A stretch of 64,000 nucleotides of DNA from Methylocella tundrae (GCF_901905185.1 NZ_CABFMQ020000002.1:84832-148831); one strand, 5' to 3'. Shown: positions 45,928 to 54,813, numbered from the stretch's first letter. The notes: generated by a model not told the origin, from the sequence alone. A program made the numbers and translations.

Positions 45928-48249
45928 ATGGCTCAGGTCAAACTTTTCGGTTACGCAAACAAGATCAGCATCAAGCCTGGCGAAACAATCGACATTCATG
46001 TCAACGCCGACGGCGCGACGACGGCGAGCGCTCAGCTGGTCCGTCTGATCCACGGCGATGAGCACCCGGATGGGCCGGGCTTCGTCGAGGAAGAGATTTC
46101 CTGCGAGGCCAACGGCGAGTGGCAGGTCAAGAAGCAATACACGCAGATCGGCTCGTTTCTCGAAGTCGCCGATCCACAAAAGCGCCTCGCGGTCGAGGGT
46201 AGCCTCACACTCTACGCCTTTATCTTGCCGAGCCTGCCCGAAGCGGGGCTGAGGCAGTGTCTTCTCGGACGATGGGATAACGTCAGGAACTTCGGCTATT
46301 GCCTCGGAATCAATCAAAAAGGCCATCTCGAATTCTGGGTTGGACAAGGCGACGAGGTCGACTACGTGGAGACCGAAGCGCCGCTCATTCCGAAGATGTG
46401 GTATTTCGTCGCCGCGACCCTCGATGCTGCGACCGGACGCGCGACGATCCACCAGGAAAGCGTCGCCAACCGCTACAACAGCCTGCTCGGCAAGGTCTGT
46501 CCGATCGACTACCGCTCGCATGTGTCGGAGGCTTTTCGCTTTCGCCAGAAGCATCTGCCCGATACGCCGTTTCTGATCGCAGGCTCGCGGGACTGGCATG
46601 AGACACGAGGCCATTTCGTCTCACAAACCTATTGCGGGAAGATTGACCGGCCGGGTGTTCACGCTCGCGTCCTCACATGGCATGAACTGGCGACGATCAT
46701 GAGCGGCGCCCTGCCCCCGCCCGACGGTATGGCCGCCTATTGGGACACGACCATCGGCTATACGGATCACGGAATCGGCGATATCGTCCATGACGCGGGT
46801 CCTTACCGGCTCGACGCCAAAGGTTATAATCGCCCGGTAAGGGGCCAGACCGGATGGAACTGGAGCGGCCACAACGACTGCTTTCGCCTCGCGCCTCATG
46901 AATATGGCGGGGTCGAATTTCATTACGACGCGATGATCGATTCGAATTGGCAGGTTACCCGCAGCGTCGAATTGCCGGCGGACCTCAAGAGCGGCGCTTA
47001 CGCGATCAGACTTCGGGCTGGCCCCGGCACGGGGCTCGGCGAAGAACATGTTGTCTTTTTCGTGCGGCCCACAACACCCAGAGCGCGTCTTGCCTTGCTA
47101 TTCCCGACAGCAAGCTATCTCGCCTACGCCAACGAGCATTTGAGCTTCGACGCGCAGATCATCCAGCCGATGACGGGACAGCCGCCGATCGTCTCGGAAA
47201 TCGACATAGAGATGTACAAGAACTGGGAGTTCGGCCTCTCGACCTATGACGCCTGGGCGGATGGCAATGGCGTCTGCTATTCGTCCTATCATCGTCCCCT
47301 TGTCAACATGCGGCCGAAACATCGTACATCGAGCATGGGCGTGACCTGGCAGTTCCCGGCTGATCTGTCGATCGTCGCATGGCTCGAGCACAAGGGCTAC
47401 GACTATGAGGTGTTGACCGACGAAGACCTGCATCGCGAAGGCGTCGACGCGATCGCACCCTACACATGCGTGATGAGCGGCACCCACCCGGAATATTACT
47501 CGGAGAAGATGCTCGACGCGACGGAGGACTACATCGCACAGGGCGGCCGATACATCTACATGGGCGGGAACGGATATTACTGGAACGTCGCTTTCGGGGA
47601 CGACGATCCCTCGACCATGGAGGTGCGCAAGCTTGACTCCGGCATGCGCGCCTGGAGCGCGCGGCCCGGCGAACATTATCTTGCGACGACCGGCCAGAAG
47701 AGCGGACTTTGGAAAAATCTCGGGCGCCCCCCGCAAAAATGCCTCGGCGTCGGCTTCATCGGAGAAGGCTTTGAGACGAGCAGGCCCTATCGGCGCATGC
47801 CGGACAGTTATCATCGCACCGTGTCGTGGATGATGACGGGCGTCGAGGGCGAAATCCTCGGCGACAGCGGCCTTGCCTACGGCGGGGCGGCAGGCCTTGA
47901 GCTTGACCGATACGACCTCCAGTACGGCACGCCGCCGCACGCGAAAATCATCGCATCCTCCGGGGGGCACAGCGACAATTATATGCTCTCCATCGAGGAA
48001 ATCCTCTACCCCTATCCCGGCCTCGCCGGGTCGCAGGATTATCGGATCCGCGCGGATATGGTCTATTTCAACGCGCCCAACAATGGCGCGGTATTCTCGT
48101 CTGGGTCCATTGCTTTTGGCCAGGCGCTTCCCACAAAGAATTTTCAGAACAATATATCAATTATGCTGGGCAATATCGTCGACGCCTTCATCAAGCCCGG
48201 AATGCTTCCGGGCTGCCTTTGGGTCAACGAGGAGAAGCAGTGGAAGTAG
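45928..48249 (+). CDS. Second DMFase-like large subunit
   Basis: 773 residues from ATG 45928; the open frame also contains GTG 45841 but the family homology begins at AQVKLFGYANKISIKPGE. It is paralogous to the large subunit at 25740 along its full length, with clear divergence. Candidate iron ligands are Tyr400 (YLAYANEH), Tyr440 (LSTYDAWADG) and Glu522 (SGTHPEYY), nearly the same numbers as Tyr399, Tyr440 and Glu521 of the Paracoccus enzyme, so it is probably catalytic. It lacks the charged C-terminal tail of the first copy. Its small subunit is presumably the C-terminal domain of the preceding permease. The substrate may be a different formamide or amide from that of the first enzyme; the sequence does not say. 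Confidence 0.87.
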   Translation: MAQVKLFGYANKISIKPGETIDIHVNADGATTASAQLVRLIHGDEHPDGPGFVEEEISCEANGEWQVKKQYTQIGSFLEVADPQKRLAVEGSLTLYAFILPSLPEAGLRQCLLGRWDNVRNFGYCLGINQKGHLEFWVGQGDEVDYVETEAPLIPKMWYFVAATLDAATGRATIHQESVANRYNSLLGKVCPIDYRSHVSEAFRFRQKHLPDTPFLIAGSRDWHETRGHFVSQTYCGKIDRPGVHARVLTWHELATIMSGALPPPDGMAAYWDTTIGYTDHGIGDIVHDAGPYRLDAKGYNRPVRGQTGWNWSGHNDCFRLAPHEYGGVEFHYDAMIDSNWQVTRSVELPADLKSGAYAIRLRAGPGTGLGEEHVVFFVRPTTPRARLALLFPTASYLAYANEHLSFDAQIIQPMTGQPPIVSEIDIEMYKNWEFGLSTYDAWADGNGVCYSSYHRPLVNMRPKHRTSSMGVTWQFPADLSIVAWLEHKGYDYEVLTDEDLHREGVDAIAPYTCVMSGTHPEYYSEKMLDATEDYIAQGGRYIYMGGNGYYWNVAFGDDDPSTMEVRKLDSGMRAWSARPGEHYLATTGQKSGLWKNLGRPPQKCLGVGFIGEGFETSRPYRRMPDSYHRTVSWMMTGVEGEILGDSGLAYGGAAGLELDRYDLQYGTPPHAKIIASSGGHSDNYMLSIEEILYPYPGLAGSQDYRIRADMVYFNAPNNGAVFSSGSIAFGQALPTKNFQNNISIMLGNIVDAFIKPGMLPGCLWVNEEKQWK

Positions 48250-48289
48250 AAAGATCGTTCACGCACGCGGACGCCGCGGAGTCGAAAAA

Positions 48290-48313
48290 GGCGCGAGCCT
48301 GTCGCGCCTCTTT
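48290..48313 (+). terminator. Probable terminator of the second amide operon
   Basis: GGCGCG and CGCGCC arms around a seven-base loop, preceded by AAAAA and followed by TCTTT, about 40 bases after the large-subunit stop. The stem is short and the T run weak, so it is a modest terminator. Confidence 0.5.
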
Positions 48314-48389
48314 CCAGCTTCGATCTCAAGGGCCTGTTCTCGCCCCTGAGGGCCTTGGCGCGGGCATCGCGCCCGGATGGCGGGGATAA

Positions 48390-48617
48390 TCAATAGACCT
48401 GATAGGGCCCGCGCGCCGGGGCCATGGGCGTGAATCGCGAGCCCTCATTGACATTGTAAGCCGGCTGTCCGGACACTCCGGCCGAGCGGCCCGTCTGAAC
48501 GCTCGTTTCAACAGCAGAGCTTGAGGCCCCATGATTTGAGGACGCCTGCTTTGCCTCGGCAATTCCCGCGGTCGCCGAGGCCAGCGCCCCCACGAGCGCT
48601 AATTGAAGGATTTTCAT
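48390..48617 (-). CDS. Small secreted protein, unknown function
   Basis: 75 residues from ATG 48617 with GGAG at eight bases. A Sec signal (MKILQLALVGALASATAGIA, cleavage near AEAK) precedes a Ser/Gly/Pro-rich mature peptide of about 50 residues that ends PARGPYQVY. No domain recognised. It converges with the second amide operon. Confidence 0.6.
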   Translation of the reverse strand: MKILQLALVGALASATAGIAEAKQASSNHGASSSAVETSVQTGRSAGVSGQPAYNVNEGSRFTPMAPARGPYQVY

Positions 48618-49118
48618 GTCATAAACTCCAGTTTCGATGGCTGGTCGGGTTTTTCCCAACTCATGCCCCGTTATTTAAGCCCGGAGTCGGCGTCGCGCTA
48701 GTATCTCGATCGGCGTCTCAGAATTTCGGCGGCGACAACAATCAGTGATGCGTCTTAAGGTCAAGTCTTCGTCTGGACAGGCTGCGGTTTGAGAAGCTGG
48801 TGCCGACTCAACGTCTTGCGCGCCAATGTGGCGCCTTTTCGGATCGCGCGGTTTTGCGTAAGGGGCCGACGATCGCGTTTTGCCAGAGAGCCGCAGCGTC
48901 CGCGCTCAATACCTAGCGCAAGGGCTTAATACCGCGGCGCAAGGCGAGACTCGGGCTTTGCCATCATAATCAACAGCTTCCGCGGGCGTCGCAGCCGCCG
49001 GTGAACGCGGATCGCGACCAGTCGGCGTTCGCGCAGCCTCCTCGCCTTGCACGCGTTGGAGCACACGGCCGCTTTGAGAGAAGCGCCCCGGCTGCCTTCG
49101 TCCGGTGCGCGCCCTGGA
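48618..49118. other. Intergenic region, nothing recognised
   Basis: About 500 bases between two minus-strand genes. Only short unsupported open frames and no clear hairpins with T runs. It presumably contains the promoter of the small secreted protein. Confidence 0.5.
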
Positions 49119-49970
49119 TCACTTAGCCGCCGCGCCCGACTCGGGATTGGCGACGATGGCCGGGGGCTCGTAGGCGAGGCCATAGCGCGCGAATATCCTT
49201 TCGATCGATCCGTCCTCCATCATTTGACCAAGGATCTCATTGATGCGCGCGACCGTCGCGGCGTTGGCGCGGCGCAGCCCCATCGACACTTGAAAGTTGA
49301 AGCCCGGATCGAGCTTTACCGCTTCGTCAACCCGCAGCGGCGCCCCGGCGTCCCGGCGCATGCGCCACTGATAGGCGGGGAGAGGAACAATCCCAGCGTC
49401 GGCTTCGCCCTTTGCAACCGCGTCCAGGATCTCATCATTCGTCAGAAAACGAACCCAGAGCGGAAAGCCGGCCGCGTTCAACACATGCCTCGCCCATGAT
49501 GTGGCGAGGACTGCGATATGGCCCGTGCGGAGTTCGTCCAGCTCCTTGACGGGCGGATGGTCCTTGGCCAGGACCAGCACCGATCGAACCGCCATATAGG
49601 GGATGGTCAAGCGAATAGGATCGTCGCCGGGAAGATTCGCGACCGCCGGAATGAGGTCGCAATCCGTCTTGCGGACATATTCGGCGGAGAACAACCATGT
49701 ATATTTCGCCTCGACGCCGAGACGCTCCGCGATTGCGGCCCCAAGATCAAGGAAAACGCCGCGTGGCTTCGCTTGCGCGCTGGAGAACGGCAGATTGTCT
49801 TCCTGCACACAGATATTGAGGCTCTTCGCGTCCAATATTTCGTCAAGCGGGCGCGCCGAGGCTGGCGCGCCCGCGCCGACGAGCGCGGAAAGGCTTAGGG
49901 CCAACCCAAGCGCCAGCGCCCTATTGCGTTTTGGCCTCCGGCGCGGGCTTCGCCTGCAAAGATAGAACAT
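49119..49970 (-). CDS. XoxJ/MxaJ-like periplasmic binding protein of the quinoprotein cluster
   Basis: 283 residues from ATG 49970, overlapping the end of the cytochrome gene by 50 bases; a later start after that stop is possible. An Arg-rich signal (RRRPKRNRALALGLALSLSA) is followed by a type II solute-binding fold: LNICVQEDNLPFSSAQAKPR, DLGAAIAERLGVEAKYTWLF and KTDCDLIPAVANLPGDD. These blocks are typical of the MxaJ/XoxJ proteins that assist PQQ alcohol dehydrogenases. The order dehydrogenase, cytochrome, binding protein matches xoxFGJ. A general amino-acid binding protein is the alternative. Confidence 0.78.
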   Translation of the reverse strand: MFYLCRRSPRRRPKRNRALALGLALSLSALVGAGAPASARPLDEILDAKSLNICVQEDNLPFSSAQAKPRGVFLDLGAAIAERLGVEAKYTWLFSAEYVRKTDCDLIPAVANLPGDDPIRLTIPYMAVRSVLVLAKDHPPVKELDELRTGHIAVLATSWARHVLNAAGFPLWVRFLTNDEILDAVAKGEADAGIVPLPAYQWRMRRDAGAPLRVDEAVKLDPGFNFQVSMGLRRANAATVARINEILGQMMEDGSIERIFARYGLAYEPPAIVANPESGAAAK

Positions 49971-50334
49971 AGGCGACAAGCTTCCAGATCGTCGGCTCAT
50001 CAAGAGAGTCCTTCCATGTTGGCATGACCAGAGACCCTGCCCGTTTTCCATTCGAGATTGTCGTAAACAGATAGTCTTGCGTCAGATCCGTCCGCCCGGA
50101 GATCGGCCCGGCTTTTCCGCCGCTGCCCGCATTGCCGTGACAGTAAACGCATGTCTGCGCGAATTGGACCCTGCCCTCGTCAATGATCTGTGGATCGGTG
50201 AGATTGAAAGGCGGCGTCGGCGAGCTCTCTTCTGCGACGGCCGCCATTGCGCTCAGGCAGCCGGCAAACACAACGCCGAAGAAACCAGCGCGGGACAACA
50301 ATGAATGTGCTCTTTCGCTTGATCGGTAGGCCAT
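49921..50334 (-). CDS. Periplasmic c-type cytochrome, electron acceptor of the quinoprotein
   Basis: 137 residues from ATG 50334 with GAGGAG upstream. Signal peptide to about residue 34, then one haem site CVYCH (62-66) and a probable axial Met in SLVMPTWKDSLDE (about 100). Single-haem class I cytochrome, in the position of XoxG. It probably takes electrons from the alcohol dehydrogenase encoded upstream, although a strong terminator lies between the two genes. Confidence 0.85.
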   Translation of the reverse strand: MAYRSSERAHSLLSRAGFFGVVFAGCLSAMAAVAEESSPTPPFNLTDPQIIDEGRVQFAQTCVYCHGNAGSGGKAGPISGRTDLTQDYLFTTISNGKRAGSLVMPTWKDSLDEPTIWKLVAYVLSLQAKPAPEAKTQ

Positions 50335-50516
50335 TAGCTCCTCTTGCTCAATTACCCGGCCGCCGGATCGGCGACTCATTTGGACGGCTCAAGTTTTCGA
50401 CTTCCTGATCACAGAAGCAAACCCCTTTGCAGGCCGGCGCCGCACGTCCAAACTCCTTGGCGAAGCTCGCTCTCCAAACATCGCCCAAAAGCTTCCGCTC
50501 CAAATGAAATCGCGCG

Positions 50517-50561
50517 AAAAAAAAGGAGCATGATCGTCCGGGGGTTTACGCGATCATGCTC
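50517..50561 (-). terminator. Strong rho-independent terminator between the dehydrogenase and cytochrome genes
   Basis: Perfect 11-base arms GAGCATGATCG and CGATCATGCTC around a 14-base loop, followed on the minus strand by eight T. It lies 49 bases beyond the dehydrogenase stop and about 180 bases before the cytochrome start, so the cytochrome and binding protein are read at reduced level or from their own promoter. Confidence 0.93.
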
Positions 50562-50609
50562 AAGTTTAACCGTTTGGGCCTCCCCCGGCAGCGCCGAAGC
50601 CCCGCGCCG

Positions 50610-52295
50610 CTAATCGAGCGCGAACACCACCATCGCGGCGCCGCCCTGAAGCTTGCCGACCTCCGGGAAAGCGCTCGCCATGAACCCCGGCGCAAGCGAA
50701 CCCCAGCCAGCCGGCACGGCTATATATTGCTTGCCGTTGACCGCGTAGCTGATGATCCCCGCGCGAACGCCGGAGCCGACGTTGAAATGCCAGAGCTCCT
50801 TGCCGTTTTCGGCGTCATAGGCGTGCACCAACCCTTGCGGATCGCCGTTGAAGACAAGGCCGCCGCCCGTAGTCAGCACGCCGCCAAGGCCCGGAATCGA
50901 ATAAGGCACCGACCATTTCAGCTTGCCGGTGATCGGATCTCGCGCATCGAGACGGGCGCTTGCCGGCGCATCCGGCGGCTTCACGGCCTCGAGTTTCTCG
51001 ACGCCAAGATAGAGCCCTGCGATGCCGATTTTGGATACGTCCTGCTTGGCTGGAATCAAGGTTTCACAGGCTTCCATGGCGTTGGTGTACCAGAGCTTGG
51101 TCTTCGGGTTATACGCTCCCGGATTCCAGCTTCTCACTCCAAGCAGATAGGGACAGACAACGGTTTCCTTTCCAAGCGGGTAGTCCCCGACCTGCCCGGC
51201 CAATTCGCCCGTCTTGGGGTCGATGCTTTTCACCCAATTATAGTTTTGCGCAAGCGGCCAGACATTGGCGAGCTTGCCGTCCGCTTTATCCATCACGAAA
51301 ACGAACCCGCTCTTGCTGAGATGCACGATGAGCTGGCGTTTTCCCTCGTCCACCACGAGGGCCTCATAAACTGCGTCATAATCATAATGATCGCCCGGAA
51401 CTTCCTGACGATGCCATTTGATGTTCCCCGTCTTGGGATCCAACGCCAGCACGGTCGCAGCATAAAGGTTGTCGCCGTGTCTATCGTTCCAGTAAAAATC
51501 CGGAGCCGCATTGCCGACGCCGATGAACACGGTGTCGCTCGTTGGATCATAGGTGCCGACGTTCCATGCGGTGCTGCCGCCGACCGCGCCCGTGTCGCCG
51601 GGCCAGCTTTTCGGATCATCCTTCGTCGTTTTCAACGTCCACAACAGCTTGCCGGTCAAAGCGTCGACGCCAAAGATTTGGCCCGCGATCGGCTGATCTC
51701 CGCCCGTCGTGCCGCCAACGAGCACGTCCCCAGCGAGCACAGGCGTCGATGAGAACAGACATCCGTAGCACTTCTTGAGATCGGTGAGCTGAGTCGACCA
51801 GGCCTCCTTGCCGGTCTTCTGATCAATCGCCACGACACGACCATCAAGCGTGCCAAGATAGACGAATCCGTGCCCCATCGAAATATTTCGAATTTGCGAA
51901 GCGTAGAAGCTCTGGCTTGCCACAGGAGCAAGCTTTGGCTGATAGTGCCAAATGGTTTCGCCAGTCGCGCCATTTAGCGCAAAGACATTGTCATTCGCCG
52001 CGACATAGTAAAAGACGCCATCAGCGACGAGCGGCGTCGACAAGAGTCCGCTCGTAATGTCTCCCGGCTGATGAATCCAGGCGACGTGCAGCTTCTGGAC
52101 GTTCTTGGTGTTGACCTCCTCGAGCGGACTATAGCGCCAGGCATTCCATGTGCGATGATATTCCGGCCAATCATTCGGATTGGCGTTACCGGCGGTAAGC
52201 GAATCCGCCGCGCGAGAAGAGAGGGCGGCGCCGCACAGCACCGCCAAAGCGGTTCCGCTCGCCAGCGCGAGCCGCCGCAACACATCAAGTCCCAT
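50610..52295 (-). CDS. PQQ-dependent alcohol dehydrogenase, Asp-Tyr-Asp (lanthanide-type)
   Basis: 561 residues from ATG 52295 with GGGGA upstream and a Sec signal ending near SSRAAD. Eight-bladed quinoprotein propeller with repeated W-docking motifs (GATGETIWHYQP, TGKEAWSTQL, TGKLLWTLK, NGKELWHFNV). The predicted catalytic Asp305 is followed by Tyr306 and Asp307. An Asp two places after the catalytic one is the known mark of lanthanide-dependent enzymes such as XoxF. Asn262 in IGVGNAAP is a likely metal ligand. The vicinal Cys-Cys pair of methanol dehydrogenases is absent where expected (SFYASQIRN), and a CYGC occurs at 176-179. The protein is about 40 residues shorter than XoxF. It is not confidently XoxF; a different primary alcohol is likely. 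Confidence 0.85.
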   Translation of the reverse strand: MGLDVLRRLALASGTALAVLCGAALSSRAADSLTAGNANPNDWPEYHRTWNAWRYSPLEEVNTKNVQKLHVAWIHQPGDITSGLLSTPLVADGVFYYVAANDNVFALNGATGETIWHYQPKLAPVASQSFYASQIRNISMGHGFVYLGTLDGRVVAIDQKTGKEAWSTQLTDLKKCYGCLFSSTPVLAGDVLVGGTTGGDQPIAGQIFGVDALTGKLLWTLKTTKDDPKSWPGDTGAVGGSTAWNVGTYDPTSDTVFIGVGNAAPDFYWNDRHGDNLYAATVLALDPKTGNIKWHRQEVPGDHYDYDAVYEALVVDEGKRQLIVHLSKSGFVFVMDKADGKLANVWPLAQNYNWVKSIDPKTGELAGQVGDYPLGKETVVCPYLLGVRSWNPGAYNPKTKLWYTNAMEACETLIPAKQDVSKIGIAGLYLGVEKLEAVKPPDAPASARLDARDPITGKLKWSVPYSIPGLGGVLTTGGGLVFNGDPQGLVHAYDAENGKELWHFNVGSGVRAGIISYAVNGKQYIAVPAGWGSLAPGFMASAFPEVGKLQGGAAMVVFALD

Positions 52296-52354
52296 TTGCT
52301 TTTGTCCCCTGTTTTGCTCTGCGCCCTGAAGATGCGGCGACGCCTGTCGTCGCA

Positions 52355-53290
52355 TCACCACACATAGGCGAGTTTGAAATATCCGGCGTTGGTCATATCG
52401 ACGTTGCGCCCCTGCACCGAGTGCGAGTAGCGCACCGTCAGCGACATCGTCGGCGAGAATTTGAACATGACGCCGGCGCCGAGCGCGGTCTCTTCGCTGT
52501 GCGGCGCCAGGATGAGGCCGTCGACGACCTGGTAGGCGCTGCTCTGCGTTTGCCAGTCGACCCCAAGGAACGGCTCGAAGATCGTCGGGTTGACCCAGCC
52601 GAGACGAGCGTTGAAATGAAAGGTCGTGCCAGAGACGGCCTGTGGCTGGCCGGGCAATGACTGATTCGAACGGATGACGGCGCCAAGGTTTCCGGTGAGA
52701 CTGACCGCCGGCCACTGCGCGTCAAAGAAGATGCTGGAGTAATTCGCCCAGTAGCCATTCGTAACCCTTGGCATTCCGATGGGAAGCTGCAGGAAGTTCT
52801 GCACGCCGAGCGTCGAATTCGGCGTCGGCTTGAACCACATAGCAGGACCCGTCAGCGTGTCGCCAATGCCTCTGACGCCATTGCCGGTTCCGGGGCCAGT
52901 GACTCCAACCTCAGGCGTGATGACCTCATAGGCGAACCCGATATCGCTGATGCCGGGAAAGCACCAGAAATACACATATTTCGAAAGGCCGACGAACTGA
53001 TTCTGTTTGCTTCCGTTGATGGCGCCGCCGCTGTTGTTATAGGCCTGCGATCCGATGTTATTTTCGCCATATTGGACAAAAACATTGAAAGGCTTGAAAT
53101 TGACCGGCAAATCATATTCGTGCGGCCCGATCACCGCGAATGTAATGTTGTCTGCTAGCGCCGGCGTTGCAGCCAAGCCAAACGCCGCCGCCATCGCCGT
53201 CAACAGTGGGCTGCGCCGCGTCGTCTTTCCATGACATCCATCATTTCTAGATGTTGCGCCGCATGATGCGCCCGCTTCGATCTTTTCCAT
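52355..53290 (-). CDS. Outer-membrane protein, phenol-MetA-degradation-like family
   Basis: 311 residues from ATG 53290 (GGGAGAGGGA upstream). A long N-terminal region leads to a signal core (LLTAMAAAFGLAATPALA). The mature part is a beta-barrel pattern with FKPFNVFVQYGE, SDIGFAYEVITPEVGVTGPG and the closing strand AGYFKLAYVW. It looks like the MetA-pathway outer-membrane family often found next to quinoprotein alcohol dehydrogenases. It may admit the alcohol substrate. It lies 59 bases upstream of the dehydrogenase gene and probably heads its transcript. Confidence 0.75.
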   Translation of the reverse strand: MEKIEAGASCGATSRNDGCHGKTTRRSPLLTAMAAAFGLAATPALADNITFAVIGPHEYDLPVNFKPFNVFVQYGENNIGSQAYNNSGGAINGSKQNQFVGLSKYVYFWCFPGISDIGFAYEVITPEVGVTGPGTGNGVRGIGDTLTGPAMWFKPTPNSTLGVQNFLQLPIGMPRVTNGYWANYSSIFFDAQWPAVSLTGNLGAVIRSNQSLPGQPQAVSGTTFHFNARLGWVNPTIFEPFLGVDWQTQSSAYQVVDGLILAPHSEETALGAGVMFKFSPTMSLTVRYSHSVQGRNVDMTNAGYFKLAYVW

Positions 53291-53497
53291 GTTCCCTCTC
53301 CCCTCTTCCGCCGCATTGAAAATGCGGTCTAGATTGCGCCTGACCGGTTTGGTCAACGTCCACCCCACTAAGTGTCGCCGAAGGTTTCATGAACACGCGC
53401 TTCATGAAAGAAACAAACCACGCAGCACAATTCTATTTTTTATTATGTCTCTGTTTTACAACAGTTTTTTAGGATCGCTGCCCCATGACGAGCAGCT

Positions 53498-53520
53498 TGC
53501 GCCGGCATGATGCCGACGCA
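53498..53520. promoter_or_regulatory. 23-base imperfect palindrome upstream of the quinoprotein operon
   Basis: TGCGCCGGCAT-G-ATGCCGACGCA, one mismatch in 11-base arms, about 208 bases upstream of the outer-membrane-protein start. There is no T run, so it is an operator candidate rather than a terminator. The rest of the 390-base gap (53291-53682) is AT-rich with no gene. Confidence 0.45.
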
Positions 53521-53682
53521 GTCCTGACCCGCTTTCAATCTGGTCTTTTGCGAGTCTCACGATCGTCGCGCCGCCGCGCAAACGTCCAGACACGATGTTT
53601 GACGCCGGGAATATCCCGTTCCGTATTTATGCAATTTCGCTCATCATCTTCATCAGCCCGCCTTTAGCCCGGCGCTTATGAT

Positions 53683-54801
53683 TTAGACGCCCACATGTTT
53701 GCGAATCAGCGCATTGACGGCGTTGGCCTTCTCCATCTGCACCATGTGGCCAGCCCCCTCGATTACCTCCGCCCGCCAGCCCGCCGGCAGGGAAGATGCG
53801 TGAGAGGCTGGAATGATCTTGTCGCCTGCTCCCCAGATGACGGCGACCGGCCGCTGCGTTTTCGCCGCCTCCTCCGTCAACACAGACGCCTGTCTGCCGT
53901 TGGCGAACAGATTCTTCGCCAGCGCGTCCAGCGCCTCGTTGACTCCATCAAGCCGCTTGTATTTGAGGAGGTCGTCGATCAGTTGCCGGCTGACGAGATT
54001 TGGATCATCGAACAGCTGTTCGAGCACGGGCTTCAACTCGCGCCGGGACGAGGAATGGGCGAATCCTTCAATATAGCCGATGTTGATATCCTCACCCAAT
54101 CCCACCGAGCTGATGAGCGTCAGCGATTTGACAAGTTCTGGATGATCGATCGCCGTCTTCAGCGCTATCGCGCCGCCCATCGAATGCCCAATAACATGCG
54201 CGTTGCCGACGCCGACCTTGTTCAAGAAATCAACGAGCGCCTTGGACAAGCCTTCCAGGGAGGGTTCGCTAAGCGTCTTGGTCGATTGGCCATGACCTGG
54301 GAGATCGAGCGCATAGACGGTGGCGTTTTCCGCCAGAGCGTCGATATTGAAAAGCCAGTTGTCGAGATCGCCGCCAAAGCCATGCACCAGCACAATCTGC
54401 TCGCCGCCCTGCCCACGCTTCGCGTAACGGAGCCTCCCGGCGGCCGTATCGACGAACTCATATTTCGGTCCCGCGTCCTCGGCTTCGTCTTCCCCGGCCG
54501 CGGGCGTCACATAGCCGGCTATAAAGGCGTCGATGTCGGCCTCTGGAACCTCGGGATCCGCGAGCACGCCGAGAAGCGCCTTGACCGGATAGACGGTGTC
54601 CTCCCTGCCGATAATGCGGCGCAAAACCCCGGCATCACCCGCCTCCACCACATTGGTTATTTTATCGGTCTCGACTTCCAGCAGTTCGTCGCCGAGCTTG
54701 ATTGTCGATCCGGGCTTCTTGAGCCAGCCCGTGACCTTGCCTTCGGCCATCGAAAGCCCCCATTTGGGCATGACCAATGGCTTGATGCGTTCATCCGTCA
54801 T
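53683..54801 (-). CDS. acoC: Acetoin dehydrogenase E2 (lipoyl acetyltransferase with alpha/beta-hydrolase-type catalytic domain)
   Basis: 372 residues. N-terminal lipoyl domain (about 5-80) with the modified lysine in LEVETDKITNVVE, then a linker and an alpha/beta-hydrolase-fold domain (130-372): oxyanion region VLVHGFGGDLDNW, nucleophile elbow VIGHSMGGAIAL, and the catalytic His in EGAGHMVQMEKA. This architecture is characteristic of AcoC, which transfers the acetyl group to CoA after acetoin cleavage. Last gene of acoX-A-B-C; no dihydrolipoamide dehydrogenase (acoL) follows. Confidence 0.92.
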   Translation of the reverse strand: MTDERIKPLVMPKWGLSMAEGKVTGWLKKPGSTIKLGDELLEVETDKITNVVEAGDAGVLRRIIGREDTVYPVKALLGVLADPEVPEADIDAFIAGYVTPAAGEDEAEDAGPKYEFVDTAAGRLRYAKRGQGGEQIVLVHGFGGDLDNWLFNIDALAENATVYALDLPGHGQSTKTLSEPSLEGLSKALVDFLNKVGVGNAHVIGHSMGGAIALKTAIDHPELVKSLTLISSVGLGEDINIGYIEGFAHSSSRRELKPVLEQLFDDPNLVSRQLIDDLLKYKRLDGVNEALDALAKNLFANGRQASVLTEEAAKTQRPVAVIWGAGDKIIPASHASSLPAGWRAEVIEGAGHMVQMEKANAVNALIRKHVGV

Positions 54802-54813
54802 TACGTTTAATCC

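Noticed and set aside
50610..52295. Naming the quinoprotein XoxF methanol dehydrogenase
   Set aside because: It has the DYD motif and XoxG/J-like partners but is shorter and lacks the vicinal disulfide, so the substrate cannot be assigned.
50610..52715. A 140-residue N-terminal extension of the quinoprotein (a 701-residue reading)
   Set aside because: The normal signal peptide and ribosome binding site are at 52295; the extension overlaps the outer-membrane-protein gene in another frame.
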